A stretch of DNA of 64,000 bases, taken from NCBI RefSeq assembly GCF_025860405.1, contig NZ_CP063785.1:6759390-6823389 (forward strand). Reading direction: 5' to 3'. Numbering within the stretch: position 1 is the stretch's first letter; each line of letters starts with the position of its first letter. Under the pieces are notes generated by a model. It searched no databases. It was not told the DNA's origin and saw only the letters and a list, made by a program, of their open reading frames with translations. A program made the translations under genes and the position numbers. The stretch comes from Tolypothrix sp. PCC 7712 (GTDB taxonomy: Bacteria > Cyanobacteriota > Cyanobacteriia > Cyanobacteriales > Nostocaceae). This document shows positions 34,138-43,518 of the stretch, in pieces.

Positions 34138-35775
34138 TTAGTAATCGAAGTCGCCGCCACCCATACCGCCACCAGCAGCAGGAGCAGCATCTTTGGGTTC
34201 AGGCTTGTCAACTACGATACATTCGGTTGTCAACACCATACCAGCAATGGAAGCAGCGTTTTGCAGAGCAGAACGAGTTACCTTAGCAGGGTCAACAATA
34301 CCAGCTACAAACAAGTCAACAAACTCATTGGTTGCAGCGTTGTAGCCAACGTTGAATTCTTTTTCTTTTACGCGTTCAGCAATTACAGCGCCGTTTTGAC
34401 CTGCGTTTTCTGCAATTCTCTTCAGAGGAGCAGGTAAAGCACGAGCAACAATCAACGCACCAGTTAATTCTTCACCAGAGAGGTTGCTGTTAGCCCATTC
34501 TTCCAGTTGAGGAGTTAAGTGAGCGAGGGTTGTACCACCACCAGGAACGATACCTTCTTCAACAGCAGCTTTGGTAGCGTTGATAGCGTCTTCTAAGCGC
34601 AGCTTCTTATCCTTCATTTCGGTTTCGGTAGCTGCACCGACTTTAACTACAGCAACACCACCAGCTAGTTTAGCTAGACGTTCTTGCAGTTTTTCTTTGT
34701 CGTAGGAAGATTCGGTTTCTTCAATTTGACGACGGATTTGGTCAATCCGAGCCTTAACAGCAACTTCATTACCTTCAGCAACAATTGTGGTGTTGTCTTT
34801 GGTAATGGTGATGCGGCGAGCTTTACCTAGGCTATCTAGCTTGGTGTTATCTAGCTTGAGACCAGCATCTTCGGTGATTAGTTGACCGCCGGTGAGGATA
34901 GCGATATCTTCCAGCATAGCTTTGCGGCGATCGCCAAATCCTGGAGCCTTAACAGCAGCAACGTTGAGTACACCACGTAACCGGTTAACTACCAGAGTTG
35001 CCAAAGCTTCTTTTTCAATATCTTCAGCAATGATTACTAAGGGACGACCAGCACGTGCTACTTGCTCAAGCACGGGTACAAGGTCTTGTACCAAAGCAAT
35101 TTTCTTATCGGTTAACAGAATGAAAGGCTCATCGAAGACTGCTTCCATCCGTTCTGGGTCGGTAGCGAAGTAGGGAGAAATATAGCCTTTGTCAAAGCGC
35201 ATCCCTTCGGTGATTTCCAGTTCGGTGGTCATAGATTTCCCTTCTTCTAGGGAAATTACGCCTTCCTTACCTACCTTATCCATTGCTTGGGCAATCATCT
35301 GACCGACTTCTTCGTCGTTACCGGCGGAGATGGAACCAACTTGAGCAATAGCCTTGGAATCTTCTACAGGACGAGCGTGTTGAGCAATCTTTTCTACTAA
35401 GAAGTTAGCGGCTTTGTCAATACCACGCTTCAATAAAATTGCATTTGCGCCAGCAGCAACGTTCCGCAAGCCTTCTTTCACAATTGCGTGAGCCAAAACG
35501 GTAGCTGTGGTGGTACCATCACCCGCCGCGTCGTTGGTTTTAGAAGCTGCTTGGCGAATCAAAGCCACGCCAGTATTTTCAATATGGTCTTCTAATTCAA
35601 TTTCTTTGGCAATGGTTACGCCATCATTGACGATTTGCGGTGCGCCAAATTTCTTCTCTAGCACGACGTTACGACCTTTAGGGCCAAGGGTAACAGCCAC
35701 TGCTTCAGCTAGAATATCCATGCCTCGTTCCAGGGCGCGACGGGCGTTTTCGTTGTAGATAATGCGCTTTGCCAT
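34138..35775 (-). CDS. groL: Chaperonin GroEL (GroEL1, groES-linked)
   Basis: A 545-residue chaperonin that folds proteins inside the GroES-capped double ring. Start MAKRIIYNENARRALERGMDILAEAV; the nucleotide-binding DGTTTATVLAHAI and signature AAVEEGIVPGGGTTL are present; the C-terminus is the flexible GGGMGGGDFDY tail, as in the GroEL1 of cyanobacteria that is linked to groES (the second, unlinked GroEL usually lacks such a tail). It is encoded 107 bases downstream of groES, and the spacer is filled with TTTGTCA/CTTTTGT heptamer repeats. Regulation is by the CIRCE operator upstream of groES. A strong terminator follows. Confidence 0.98.
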   Translation of the reverse strand: MAKRIIYNENARRALERGMDILAEAVAVTLGPKGRNVVLEKKFGAPQIVNDGVTIAKEIELEDHIENTGVALIRQAASKTNDAAGDGTTTATVLAHAIVKEGLRNVAAGANAILLKRGIDKAANFLVEKIAQHARPVEDSKAIAQVGSISAGNDEEVGQMIAQAMDKVGKEGVISLEEGKSMTTELEITEGMRFDKGYISPYFATDPERMEAVFDEPFILLTDKKIALVQDLVPVLEQVARAGRPLVIIAEDIEKEALATLVVNRLRGVLNVAAVKAPGFGDRRKAMLEDIAILTGGQLITEDAGLKLDNTKLDSLGKARRITITKDNTTIVAEGNEVAVKARIDQIRRQIEETESSYDKEKLQERLAKLAGGVAVVKVGAATETEMKDKKLRLEDAINATKAAVEEGIVPGGGTTLAHLTPQLEEWANSNLSGEELTGALIVARALPAPLKRIAENAGQNGAVIAERVKEKEFNVGYNAATNEFVDLFVAGIVDPAKVTRSALQNAASIAGMVLTTECIVVDKPEPKDAAPAAGGGMGGGDFDY

Positions 35776-35787
35776 AATTGTTAATAG

Positions 35788-35880
35788 TCCTTTGTCATTT
35801 GTCTTTTGTCTTTTGTCATTTGTCCCTTGTCATTTGTCCTTTGTCATTAACTAATGACAAAACGACCAATGATCAATGAC
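35788..35880. repeat. STRR tract inside the groES-groEL spacer
   Basis: Runs of TTTGTCC/TTTGTCA/TTTGTCT heptamers with a mirrored part (taatgacaaaacgaccaatg) fill nearly the whole spacer of this essential operon. The inverted halves (cctttgtcatta / taatgacaaa, 35849-35869) could form a hairpin between the two cistrons. Confidence 0.75.
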
Positions 35881-35882
35881 CA

Positions 35883-36194
35883 TTACGCAACGACTGCTAG
35901 AATATCTTTTTCAGAAAGCAGGACATATTCTTCTGTGCCGAGCTTGACATCTGTGCCAGCGTACTTGGAGTACAGAACTTTGTCTCCAATTTTGATTTCT
36001 GGTTCTTGACGAGAACCGTCATCATTCCGCTTACCAGGGCCAATTGCAACTACTTCACCGACCTGGGGCTTTTCCTTGGCGGTGTCGGGCAAATAAAGAC
36101 CACCTGCGGTCTTTTCTTCAGATGCGCTCACTTTCACGAAAACGCGATCGCCTAAAGGTTTTACTGTAGAAACGCTTAAAGATACTGCTGCCAT
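35883..36194 (-). CDS. groS: Co-chaperonin GroES
   Basis: A 103-residue lid of the GroEL chamber. The start is the ATG at 36194 (MAAVSLSVSTVKPLGDRVFVKV); ten in-frame codons upstream overlap the CIRCE operator and are not translated. The mobile loop KTAGGLYLPDTAKEKPQ and C-terminal KYAGTDVKLGTEEYVLLSEKDILAVVA are normal. Co-transcribed with groEL. Confidence 0.98.
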   Translation of the reverse strand: MAAVSLSVSTVKPLGDRVFVKVSASEEKTAGGLYLPDTAKEKPQVGEVVAIGPGKRNDDGSRQEPEIKIGDKVLYSKYAGTDVKLGTEEYVLLSEKDILAVVA

Positions 36195-36211
36195 ATTTAA
36201 TTTCTCCAGAG

Positions 36212-36238
36212 TTAGCACTCTCAACTCCTGAGTGCTAA
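36212..36238 (-). promoter_or_regulatory. CIRCE operator (HrcA site) upstream of groES
   Basis: A perfect inverted repeat, TTAGCACTC - 9 bases (36221-36229) - GAGTGCTAA, identical to the CIRCE consensus. It lies 17 bases upstream of the groES ATG, thus in the leader or at the promoter, and implies heat-shock control by HrcA. Confidence 0.97.
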
Positions 36239-36415
36239 TTTACCGAAGAGTCGCACACAATGGCAACAATTTTGGGTGTACGGGTTTCCGAACTGCTTGG
36301 GATTGGGGGTTGGGGATTGGGGATTGGGGAACTCGGGGCCCCCTCTGGGGATAAGGGGTAATGGGGATTGGGGACTGGGAAAGGATTAACTCTTAACCTT
36401 TGTACAGACGCGATG

Positions 36416-36435
36416 AATCGCGTCTATGCAACTCT
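36416..36435. repeat. Small palindrome AGACGCGAT-GA-ATCGCGTCT
   Basis: A perfect 9-base-arm palindrome. Related ones occur at 45334-45355 (gagatgcgattaatcgcgtctc) and 56039-56054 (agacgcgatcgcgtct, containing HIP1). Each is intergenic. It is preceded at 36300-36385 by a GGGGATT/GGGGACT STRR tract. Confidence 0.6.
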
Positions 36436-36741
36436 TGACAATTTGACTCTTGACCCTTAATTCTTCAGCCTTAATTACACATACTTAAGCATAAATACTT
36501 ATTAATATTTAATCTTCAGGTTTTTTGCTGTCAGTGATGAATATTTTTATAGGAATGAATTTATTTGCAAAGCGGAGAAATTGTTATAGAACTGTAATCA
36601 GGGAGCAGCTCGATGAATAACAATATAGCGATCCAGTACAGCCGTAAAATCCCCAAAACCACTAAATATCTGGGCAATAAACCCCTGGGTAATTGTCTAG
36701 AAACTCTTGGATTTGCAAAGATTTAACGACATATTTTCATT

Positions 36742-37112
36742 TGTTTTAGACAGACAGTTACTAACTGCTGCTGAAAACAAGCTAGTCTGGAATCCTGGGA
36801 ATACTTAAAAAAGCGACTGAAGCAGCTCAAACTCTATCAGACGCAAAATAGTCGTCCCATTTGCATTAACGAAACTAAAGCTAATTGCTTGCGGGTTTTC
36901 GGTTCTAGACGGATAATAGTTGTTTACCCGGATGGTGTCTGGTATCGTCGAGCAAACACGGAAGTGATTGAGCGGATCACACAAGAACACTTGATAGGCA
37001 AATTAAGGTGGTGGAAGAATATGTATTTTTAACCCATCCTTTGCCAGAAACTTCTCTGGTTGCTTGTGAACAACTGATAGAGGACTTAACATCCGAAGGA
37101 TATCGTAATTAG
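36742..37112 (+). pseudogene. Degraded (2Fe-2S) ferredoxin-domain protein gene
   Basis: Reading in frame from about 36742 gives FRQTVTNCC, an in-frame TGA (36772-36774), then KQASLESWEYLKKRLKQLKL, RPICINETKANCLRVFGSRR and IIVVYPDGVWYRRANTEVIERITQEHLIG. A frameshift near 36990-37000 then moves the reading to QIKVVEEYVFLTHPLPE and onward to a stop at 37110. The TKANCLRVC...VVYPDGVWY...EHLIG...EYVFLTHPLP pattern recalls a cyanobacterial thioredoxin-like (2Fe-2S) ferredoxin family. Here a cluster cysteine is Phe (LRVF). No start codon is obvious. An upstream 37-codon frame at 36613-36726 (MNNNIAIQYSRK) is of unknown meaning. Confidence 0.65.
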
Positions 37113-37422
37113 GTAGTAAGCGCTCTGAAGCGGGGGTTGGTTTTGAGCTAGGGTCATCTTCAGCCATTACTGAACTTGTGAATCGGAAGGATTATTATTT
37201 AATCAGCGCTTTTTTCACCCGCCACTTTCAAAGCGATATATAATAACGCATTATAATTACTACTGCTCTACGTATCCTTACTGGACTATTGCCAATAAGC
37301 TAGTAGTCTCCTAAACAGTGGTTATCACTGATAAGACTTCCCAGAAGCAAAGGCAGGTTAAGTGGGAAAAAAGACAACATCTCAGAATAATCCACCATAG
37401 AGGATAAATATACAAGACCTTG

Positions 37423-38100
37423 ATGGACCGAAGCGCGACAAGTGCCACTGCTATGAAAGAGCCCAGCATGAAAGATCACAAACGACTTCTACTGATTGAT
37501 GATGACCCTAACCTCATCTTGCTGGTGAAGGATTACTTGGAATTCCGGGGATATGAAGTCATCACCGCCGAAAATGGAAGAGAAGCTTTAGAAATTCTAG
37601 AGCATGATGTTCCAGATATGATTATCTGCGACGTGATGATGCCGGAAATGGACGGATACACTTTTGTAGAACAAGTCCGGCAAAATGAACGTACTAGCTG
37701 GATTCCCGTTCTTTTCCTTTCAGCTAAAGGACAAAGCGCAGACAGAGTTAAAGGGCTAAATAAAGGTGCTGACGTTTATATGGTCAAGCCTTTTGAACCT
37801 GAAGAACTCGTAGCGCAAGTAGAATCTTCACTGAAACAAACCATCCGTTGGAAAGAACACCAAGCAAAAGGAGGGGAAAACGGTTCTCGTATCCAAGTTC
37901 CCTTCGATGTACAGCTAACTCCAACCGAACTGAAAGTTGTACAGTTCGTAGCTAGAGGTTTAGCTAACCGCGAAATTGCTGAAGAGTTAAACGTCAGTCA
38001 GCGTACCGTTGAAAGCCATGTGTCCAACATGTTGGGCAAAACCAATCTCCACAACCGTACTGAACTAGCACGGTGGGCGATTGAAAATCAAATGGCTTAA
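37423..38100 (+). CDS. NarL/LuxR-type response regulator (Ycf29-like)
   Basis: This 225-residue DNA-binding response regulator has a receiver domain at about 20-140, with DDD near the N-terminus, phosphoacceptor Asp70 in MIICDVMMPEMDGYTF and the conserved KPF. A LuxR-type helix-turn-helix at 165-225 reads LTPTELKVVQFVARGLANREIAEELNVSQRTVESHVSNMLGKTNLHNRTELARWAI. The layout resembles the Ycf29 type found in cyanobacteria and some plastids; that assignment is tentative. The exact start is uncertain (ATG at 37423, or Met codons 30 and 45 bases later). No kinase is adjacent. A long non-coding gap follows. Confidence 0.88.
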   Translation: MDRSATSATAMKEPSMKDHKRLLLIDDDPNLILLVKDYLEFRGYEVITAENGREALEILEHDVPDMIICDVMMPEMDGYTFVEQVRQNERTSWIPVLFLSAKGQSADRVKGLNKGADVYMVKPFEPEELVAQVESSLKQTIRWKEHQAKGGENGSRIQVPFDVQLTPTELKVVQFVARGLANREIAEELNVSQRTVESHVSNMLGKTNLHNRTELARWAIENQMA

Positions 38101-39387
38101 ATAGCTATCAGCATTCAGCCGTCAGGCTTTAGCTGTCTAATTGACTGCTGATAGCTGATAGTTAAATGAGTACTAATCTGCTTGCAGGATGAATTGGCGA
38201 AAATTTCTCAATTTAATTCCTCAAATTCTCACATCCAGTTTCCCAACCAATGAATTATGAATTGTGAAGCTGATGATTAAGTTTCGTAACTTTTTTTCAT
38301 AATTCACTGCTAAGAATAGAGTCCTTACTGGTTGATGCTGGCAACTCTACCATTTGGTGGAACTACTTCCGCTCACCCTCCGCTCCCTAGGTAAAGTGGT
38401 AGTTTGTTGATTGCTTGACAGTAGATGATTCTGGCTCCCCACAACATAGCGGCGATTTCTGGATGTTGGGATAGTAGAGAGTATTTAACTTAGGGTAGAA
38501 GATAACGGTAGTTTTTCCCTAGTTATTGTCTCGCCAATTTCACCATGCCATAACGAGATTACTAGGATTGAGAGTACATCACCATCATCAGTCCCACTCG
38601 CTTGCTTGTATTGAGTTCCAAGTACGCATCTCCTCACCTGAATCGCACTAAGACATTTAGCAAGCGGGTGTTTCTTTCATGATTTATTGATTGGTACTTA
38701 GTTTCACTAATGCTATGGGGATTTTGATGGCAAATTCTGTTCCATATTCAGGATGGGATATTAAGGGACTTCCAAGTAAAAAAACATTCCATTGCTATTG
38801 TTCACTGTTGAGCGTTGACTGCTGACTGTTAACTGTGAACCGTCAACAGTCAACGAATTGAACGGAATAATTTATTTTTTGGAGTTCCCTAAGTGGATAT
38901 TGCCATGATGATTCTTAATAACTTGATGGCTAATAGCTAATCCTCGTAATTAAGCGTGATTAAACCAGTAAAGCTTTGCAGGGGGTAAGGGAAATTTTTT
39001 TTCCTTTCCTCCTTTTTTATGTGTATAGGTTGGAAGTGCTGTTAGCGGTAGCGGGGCGTTTAGCCCGTGCTGAGTTCTGAGTAAAAATCGCAATTCTACT
39101 TGCGTGCAAGGCTTGTGAAACTTGTGTTACCAGAACAGCTTCCTGTGCTGACATAGCGATCGCACTCTATCAGATATATAACTTTCTTAGGTTGGCAAGG
39201 TTACCATCCAAGCTTTATCCTAAAAAAACTAAGTATTTGTATTTTTAGGAAACTTATCATAGCATATCTGTGATTTTTCATACCTAAAAAAATACTAAAT
39301 AACTGATGTAAAACTTCACAGAAAACAACAGTCATTAATTCATAAGTTAATTGTGACTGCTGCCAAGACACCCTTGATGCTTAAAAT
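38101..39387. other. Long intergenic region with a MITE
   Basis: About 1.29 kb without a supportable gene. It contains a small stem right after the regulator gene (tcagc...gctga around 38109-38150), the inverted-repeat element at 38761-38892, and AT-rich sequence just upstream of the YqeG gene. Several short C-rich stretches (ccgctcaccctccgctccc) have no evident role. Confidence 0.6.
38761..38892. mobile_element. MITE-like palindromic element (TTAAGGGACTTCCAA ends)
   Basis: The left end TTAAGGGACTTCCAA (38761-38775) is mirrored by TTGGAGTTCCCTAA (38879-38892) with one gap/mismatch; similarity continues inward (aaaaaaacattcc / ggaataatttatttttt). The core is a hairpin of 13-base arms GTTGACTGCTGAC (38814-38826) and GTCAACAGTCAAC (38842-38854), one mismatch. 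No coding capacity. A single end of the same type lies at 49137-49150. Confidence 0.65.
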
Positions 39388-39927
39388 ATGGCTTGGAACA
39401 ACCTCTTACAACCGGACTTGATTTTAGAAGGTTCCATTTTAAAACTGACACCAGACATTATCCAGCAATATGGATTAAAGGGATTAGTGCTGGATGTCGA
39501 TGAGACTTTAGTACCGATGAAAATAGGGGCGGCTTCAGCAGAATTACAACAATGGGTAGAGGAAATGCGTGCCTGTGCTGTACTTTGGTTAGTCAGCAAT
39601 AACCTGAGTGAAGCGCGGATTGGGAGTATTGCCCGTTCCCTGAACCTACCTTATTATCTAGGTGCAGCCAAACCTTCACGGCGCAAAATTAGAGCCGCAC
39701 TCAAAGCAATGAATTTACCCGTTCACCAAGTGGGGATGGTAGGCGATCGCTTGTTTACCGATGTCTTAGCAGGTAACCGCTTGGGAATGTTTACCATCTT
39801 GGTAGAACCAATTATCCATCCCGAAGTAGCTCTGCGCTCTCACCCCATCAGAAACTTTGAAGTTTGGGTGTCTGAAGCCTTGGGCGCTAGCATCAGCCCA
39901 AAATACACAAAAATTCACAAAGATTGA
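39388..39927 (+). CDS. YqeG family HAD-IIIA phosphatase
   Basis: A 179-residue HAD-superfamily phosphatase. Motif I is LVLDVDETLVPM (DxDxT, about residues 33-38), motif II is in LWLVSNN, the Lys is in GAAKPSRRKI and motif III is GMVGDRLFTDVLAGNRLGM. The length and the N-terminal WNNLLQPDLILEGSILKLTPD match the YqeG type, a family with plant plastid members that act as phosphatidylglycerophosphate phosphatases; the cyanobacterial protein could have the same lipid role, which is inferred. Stand-alone gene, terminator at 40067. Confidence 0.9.
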   Translation: MAWNNLLQPDLILEGSILKLTPDIIQQYGLKGLVLDVDETLVPMKIGAASAELQQWVEEMRACAVLWLVSNNLSEARIGSIARSLNLPYYLGAAKPSRRKIRAALKAMNLPVHQVGMVGDRLFTDVLAGNRLGMFTILVEPIIHPEVALRSHPIRNFEVWVSEALGASISPKYTKIHKD

Positions 39928-40066
39928 TTTTTAGTTAAAAAACTAAATCTAAAAAAAACATTAAGGAATCTTTCGCAATGACAAAAATCTGGGATTATAA
40001 GTGTTAATAACATGGGGTCAGCCAAAAAAAGACCCTAACGTTTAATAAATACATATAAAACCGTAG

Positions 40067-40100
40067 AGCGTCAGCCCTCACTAATAGAGGTGCTGGCGCT
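40067..40100 (+). terminator. Rho-independent terminator between yqeG-like gene and proB
   Basis: AGCGTCAGC (40067-40075) pairs with GCTGGCGCT (40092-40100, one G-U pair) and an inner CCTC/GAGG stem, followed by a T-rich tail (ttacaattttta). Confidence 0.75.
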
Positions 40101-40183
40101 TTACAATTTTTATTAGTCATTTGTTATTTGTGGCTTGTCCTTTGTCTGATAACAAATGACAAATGCCCTATGCCCCATACCCC

Positions 40184-41293
40184 ATGTCTAAAACCATCGT
40201 CGTTAAAATTGGTACTTCTAGTCTGACTCAGCCAGAAACCGGACAGCTGGCACTTTCTACTATTGCGACTTTAGCTGAGACACTATCTGATTTGCAACGC
40301 CAAGGTCATCGCGTGATTTTGGTGTCCTCTGGTGCAGTGGGGGTGGGTTGTGCGCGGTTGGGTTTAACGGAACGTCCCAAAGCGATCGCTCTCAAACAAG
40401 CAGTCGCCGCAGTCGGACAAGGGCGGTTAATGCGGGTTTACGATGATTTATTTACCACCCTGCAACAGCCAATTGCCCAAGTTTTGCTGACTCGTAGCGA
40501 TTTGGTGCAGCGCAGCCGCTATCTCAATATCTACAACACCTTTCGCGAACTGCTGGGACTAGGGGTAATTCCGGTAGTGAATGAAAATGATACGGTAGCG
40601 GTGGATGAGCTAAAATTTGGCGATAATGACACCCTTTCAGCATTAGTTGCCAGTTTAGTAGAAGCAGATTGGTTATTTTTGCTGACTGATGTTGATAGAT
40701 TGTACTCAGCAGATCCCCGTTCTGTACCTGATGCTCAACCAATATCTTTGGTGAGTAGTATTAAAGAATTAGCCAAATTACAGATTCAGACAGGTTCTCA
40801 AGGTTCCCAGTGGGGTACTGGCGGGATGATCACCAAAATTTCGGCGGCGAGAATTGCGATCGCAGCTGGTGTGCGGACAGTAATCACCCAAGGAAGATTT
40901 CCTCGCAACATCGAAAAAATATTACAGGGGGAACCGATAGGTACTCACTTTGAACCACAGCCAGAACCCACCTCAGCCAGAAAACGCTGGATAGCTTACG
41001 GCCTTGTCCCTGCAGGAAAATTGTATTTAGATGCAGGTGCGATCGCAGCTATTTCCGAATCTGGAAAATCCTTATTAGCAGCTGGTATCAAAGCAGTAGA
41101 GGGAGAATTTGATACACAAGAAGCCGTGCAATTATGTGATAGCACTGGTAACGAAATCGCCAGAGGGCTGGTGAATTACAACAGTGAAGAACTGCAAAAA
41201 ATTCGCGGTTGTCATTCACGAGAAATCCCTACAATATTGGGCTATGCTGGCGCTGAAACTGTAGTTCACCGGGATAATTTAGTGTTGACTTAG
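40184..41293 (+). CDS. proB: Glutamate 5-kinase
   Basis: Phosphorylates glutamate in the first step of proline synthesis. It has 369 residues from the ATG at 40184 (MSKTIVVKIGTSSLTQ); the seven codons before it come from repeat sequence. The amino acid kinase domain shows VVKIGTSSL, VSSGAVGVGCARLG, PVVNENDTVAVDELKFGDND, LLTDVDRLYSADPR and GTGGMITKISAARIA. The C-terminal PUA domain starts at about residue 275 (ARKRWIAYGLVPAGKLYLDAGA). Full length and intact. It stands alone; proA is not adjacent. Confidence 0.97.
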   Translation: MSKTIVVKIGTSSLTQPETGQLALSTIATLAETLSDLQRQGHRVILVSSGAVGVGCARLGLTERPKAIALKQAVAAVGQGRLMRVYDDLFTTLQQPIAQVLLTRSDLVQRSRYLNIYNTFRELLGLGVIPVVNENDTVAVDELKFGDNDTLSALVASLVEADWLFLLTDVDRLYSADPRSVPDAQPISLVSSIKELAKLQIQTGSQGSQWGTGGMITKISAARIAIAAGVRTVITQGRFPRNIEKILQGEPIGTHFEPQPEPTSARKRWIAYGLVPAGKLYLDAGAIAAISESGKSLLAAGIKAVEGEFDTQEAVQLCDSTGNEIARGLVNYNSEELQKIRGCHSREIPTILGYAGAETVVHRDNLVLT

Positions 41294-41455
41294 GGGTTGG
41301 GCATTGGGCATTGGGCATTGGGCATTGGGAAAAAGAGATTTTCATGTTTGGTTGTGGGTTTTTTCTGTGATGGACTAGTGGTGAATCAATCCAAAATCTA
41401 AAATCCAAAATCCAAAATTGACTACTTCTCAATCCAAAAATCCAAAATCCAAAAT
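41294..41455. repeat. Heptamer repeats downstream of proB
   Basis: Three or four GGGCATT units directly after the proB stop, followed after a short gap by ATCCAAA/ATCTAAA repeats (41391-41453). No gene up to the kinase start at 41544. Confidence 0.8.
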
Positions 41456-41543
41456 TGTTCTTGGCTGCTTGATGTTCCTGCCAGAGAGGAAAAGGGAATT
41501 CTAGGTTTAAGGAAAACGTCTATACCAAGCAGTCCCTAAACGG

Positions 41544-43517
41544 ATGACTCCACAAAAATCTCATATAGTTCCTCATGTACTCAAGCAAATCGGATGCATT
41601 ATTGTTTTGGCGATCGCCTACTATGGCATGGCGGAAATCTCACGCCATATAGCTTCTACACCGCAAGATGTGACTCCAGTTTGGCCCCCGGATGGAATTG
41701 CTAGTGGGGCTGTTTTGTTGTTTGGTAACTGGATTGGGTACGGTGTGTTGCTGGGTTCATTTTTCGCCAACTTCTGGGCGTTTCGAGATCCTACAAATTT
41801 TTTATCTCTGGCGATTTCAACGCTGCCGGTTTTCGTGATTGCGCTCGGCACAACATTGGGAACTATGTTGGGTGCTTTTCTACTGCGGAAAACTACCAAT
41901 CTTCGCTATCCCTTAGACCATATTCCCGATGTGTTTAAATTTTTGATATTAACCAGTATGGTAGGGCCGACTATTAATGCAACGGTTGGGGTAACTTGCT
42001 TGACGTTGACTGGTAAAGTTCCTTGGGCAGTATATTGGACAGTTTGGTTAACCTGGTGGATTTCTAATGTTTCGGGAATTTTTATTGTCACCCCGATACT
42101 CCTTAGTTGGGGTCGATTCATTCAACAACACCGAGGTGCGATGCGGCAATGGTTAGCCTCCATTTTCACCTCAGAGATGGGACAATCCCAAGTAGCCTCA
42201 CACCGTTGCAAATTTTGGCTAATTTTAGTAGATCCAGTGATTCTGATGAGTTTGGTGATTGTCATCACCAAAGTAGCTTTTGGAGATGGATATCACCTGG
42301 AGTATATGTTAATTCCCATGTTGATTTGGTCTGCATTTCGACTTGGTCAACCAGGTGCAACGTTATTAACTTTTATTGTGGCTGCGATCGCAGTCCTTGC
42401 TACGGTTAATGGCAAAGGTGGTTTTGCACATCAGGATCTCAACCAATCTTTGATGCAACTACAATTGTTTATTGGCGTAATTACACTCACGATTCTTGTA
42501 CTGACAGCAACAATTGCAGAACGCACACAAGCAGAAACAAAGTTGCGTTTAGCTTTTGCTGAATTAGCCAGTACTAATGAAACTTTGGAATTTAGAGTCC
42601 GGCAGAGAACTGAAGAATTAAATGTTAAGAATACTGCTCTAAAGCAAACCCTAGAAACGCTGAAACAGACTCAATTACAGATGCTTCAGAGTGAAAAAAT
42701 GTCTGCATTGGGTCAGATGGTAGCAGGGGTTGCCCATGAAATTAATAACCCCGTTAATTTCATTCATGGTAACTTAATTCATCTTTCTGAATATATCGAA
42801 AACTTGTTGAGAGCATTGCAAGTTTACCAGCAGCACTATCCTCATCCATCTCCAGCCTTGCAAGCAGAATTAGATCAATTGGAATTGGACTTTTTAGAGG
42901 AAGATATGGACAAAGTTCTTCAGTCTATGAAAAGTGGTACTAAACGCATCAGTACTATTGTGTTATCGTTACGGAATTTCTCACGCTTGGATGAAGCGGA
43001 ATGGAAAGCGGTAGACATTCATCAAGGTATTGATAGTACCTTGGTACTTTTACAACATCGATTGCAAGCAACAAGCAATCACCCAGAAGTTCAGCTGATT
43101 AAAGACTATGGTGATTTACCACTAATTGAATGTGATGCTGGCTCTCTTAATCAAGTATTTATAAGTCTTTTGAGTAATGCTGTTGACGCATTAGAAGAAT
43201 CTCATCAGCGGGGTTCATTCATGGATAATTCTGCTAACCTTAATTTCATCAGAATTCAAACTCGTCAAATAGATACAAATCGAGTGATGATTATGATTGC
43301 TGACAATGGTATAGGCATCAACCAAGAGATTTTATCTAAAATATTTGACCCTTTCTTCACTACCAAACCTATTGGCAAAGGCACTGGCTTGGGCTTATTT
43401 ATGAGCTATCAAATTGTCACCCAAAAGCATGGCGGTAATCTTTGGTGTGACTCCATACAAGGTCAAGGGACGAAGTTTGTAATTGAAATTCCTGTTAAGG
43501 TAATTCGTAATTCGTAA
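41544..43517 (+). CDS. MASE1-domain sensor histidine kinase
   Basis: A 657-residue membrane kinase. Residues about 12-330 form a MASE1 module of eight or so hydrophobic segments (YGMAEISRHIASTPQDVTPVWPPDGIASGAVLLFGNW is typical). A coiled coil at about 335-385 (ERTQAETKLRLAFAELAST) leads to the HisKA helix SALGQMVAGVAHEINNPVNFIHGNL. The ATPase domain has LNQVFISLLSNAVDALEE, MIADNGIGIN, DPFFTTKPIGKGTGLGL. MASE1 modules sense unknown, probably small-molecule or redox signals at the membrane. No receiver is attached. The gene is convergent with the CheW-receiver gene: the stops are 1 base apart. Confidence 0.93.
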   Translation: MTPQKSHIVPHVLKQIGCIIVLAIAYYGMAEISRHIASTPQDVTPVWPPDGIASGAVLLFGNWIGYGVLLGSFFANFWAFRDPTNFLSLAISTLPVFVIALGTTLGTMLGAFLLRKTTNLRYPLDHIPDVFKFLILTSMVGPTINATVGVTCLTLTGKVPWAVYWTVWLTWWISNVSGIFIVTPILLSWGRFIQQHRGAMRQWLASIFTSEMGQSQVASHRCKFWLILVDPVILMSLVIVITKVAFGDGYHLEYMLIPMLIWSAFRLGQPGATLLTFIVAAIAVLATVNGKGGFAHQDLNQSLMQLQLFIGVITLTILVLTATIAERTQAETKLRLAFAELASTNETLEFRVRQRTEELNVKNTALKQTLETLKQTQLQMLQSEKMSALGQMVAGVAHEINNPVNFIHGNLIHLSEYIENLLRALQVYQQHYPHPSPALQAELDQLELDFLEEDMDKVLQSMKSGTKRISTIVLSLRNFSRLDEAEWKAVDIHQGIDSTLVLLQHRLQATSNHPEVQLIKDYGDLPLIECDAGSLNQVFISLLSNAVDALEESHQRGSFMDNSANLNFIRIQTRQIDTNRVMIMIADNGIGINQEILSKIFDPFFTTKPIGKGTGLGLFMSYQIVTQKHGGNLWCDSIQGQGTKFVIEIPVKVIRNS

Positions 43518-43518
43518 T

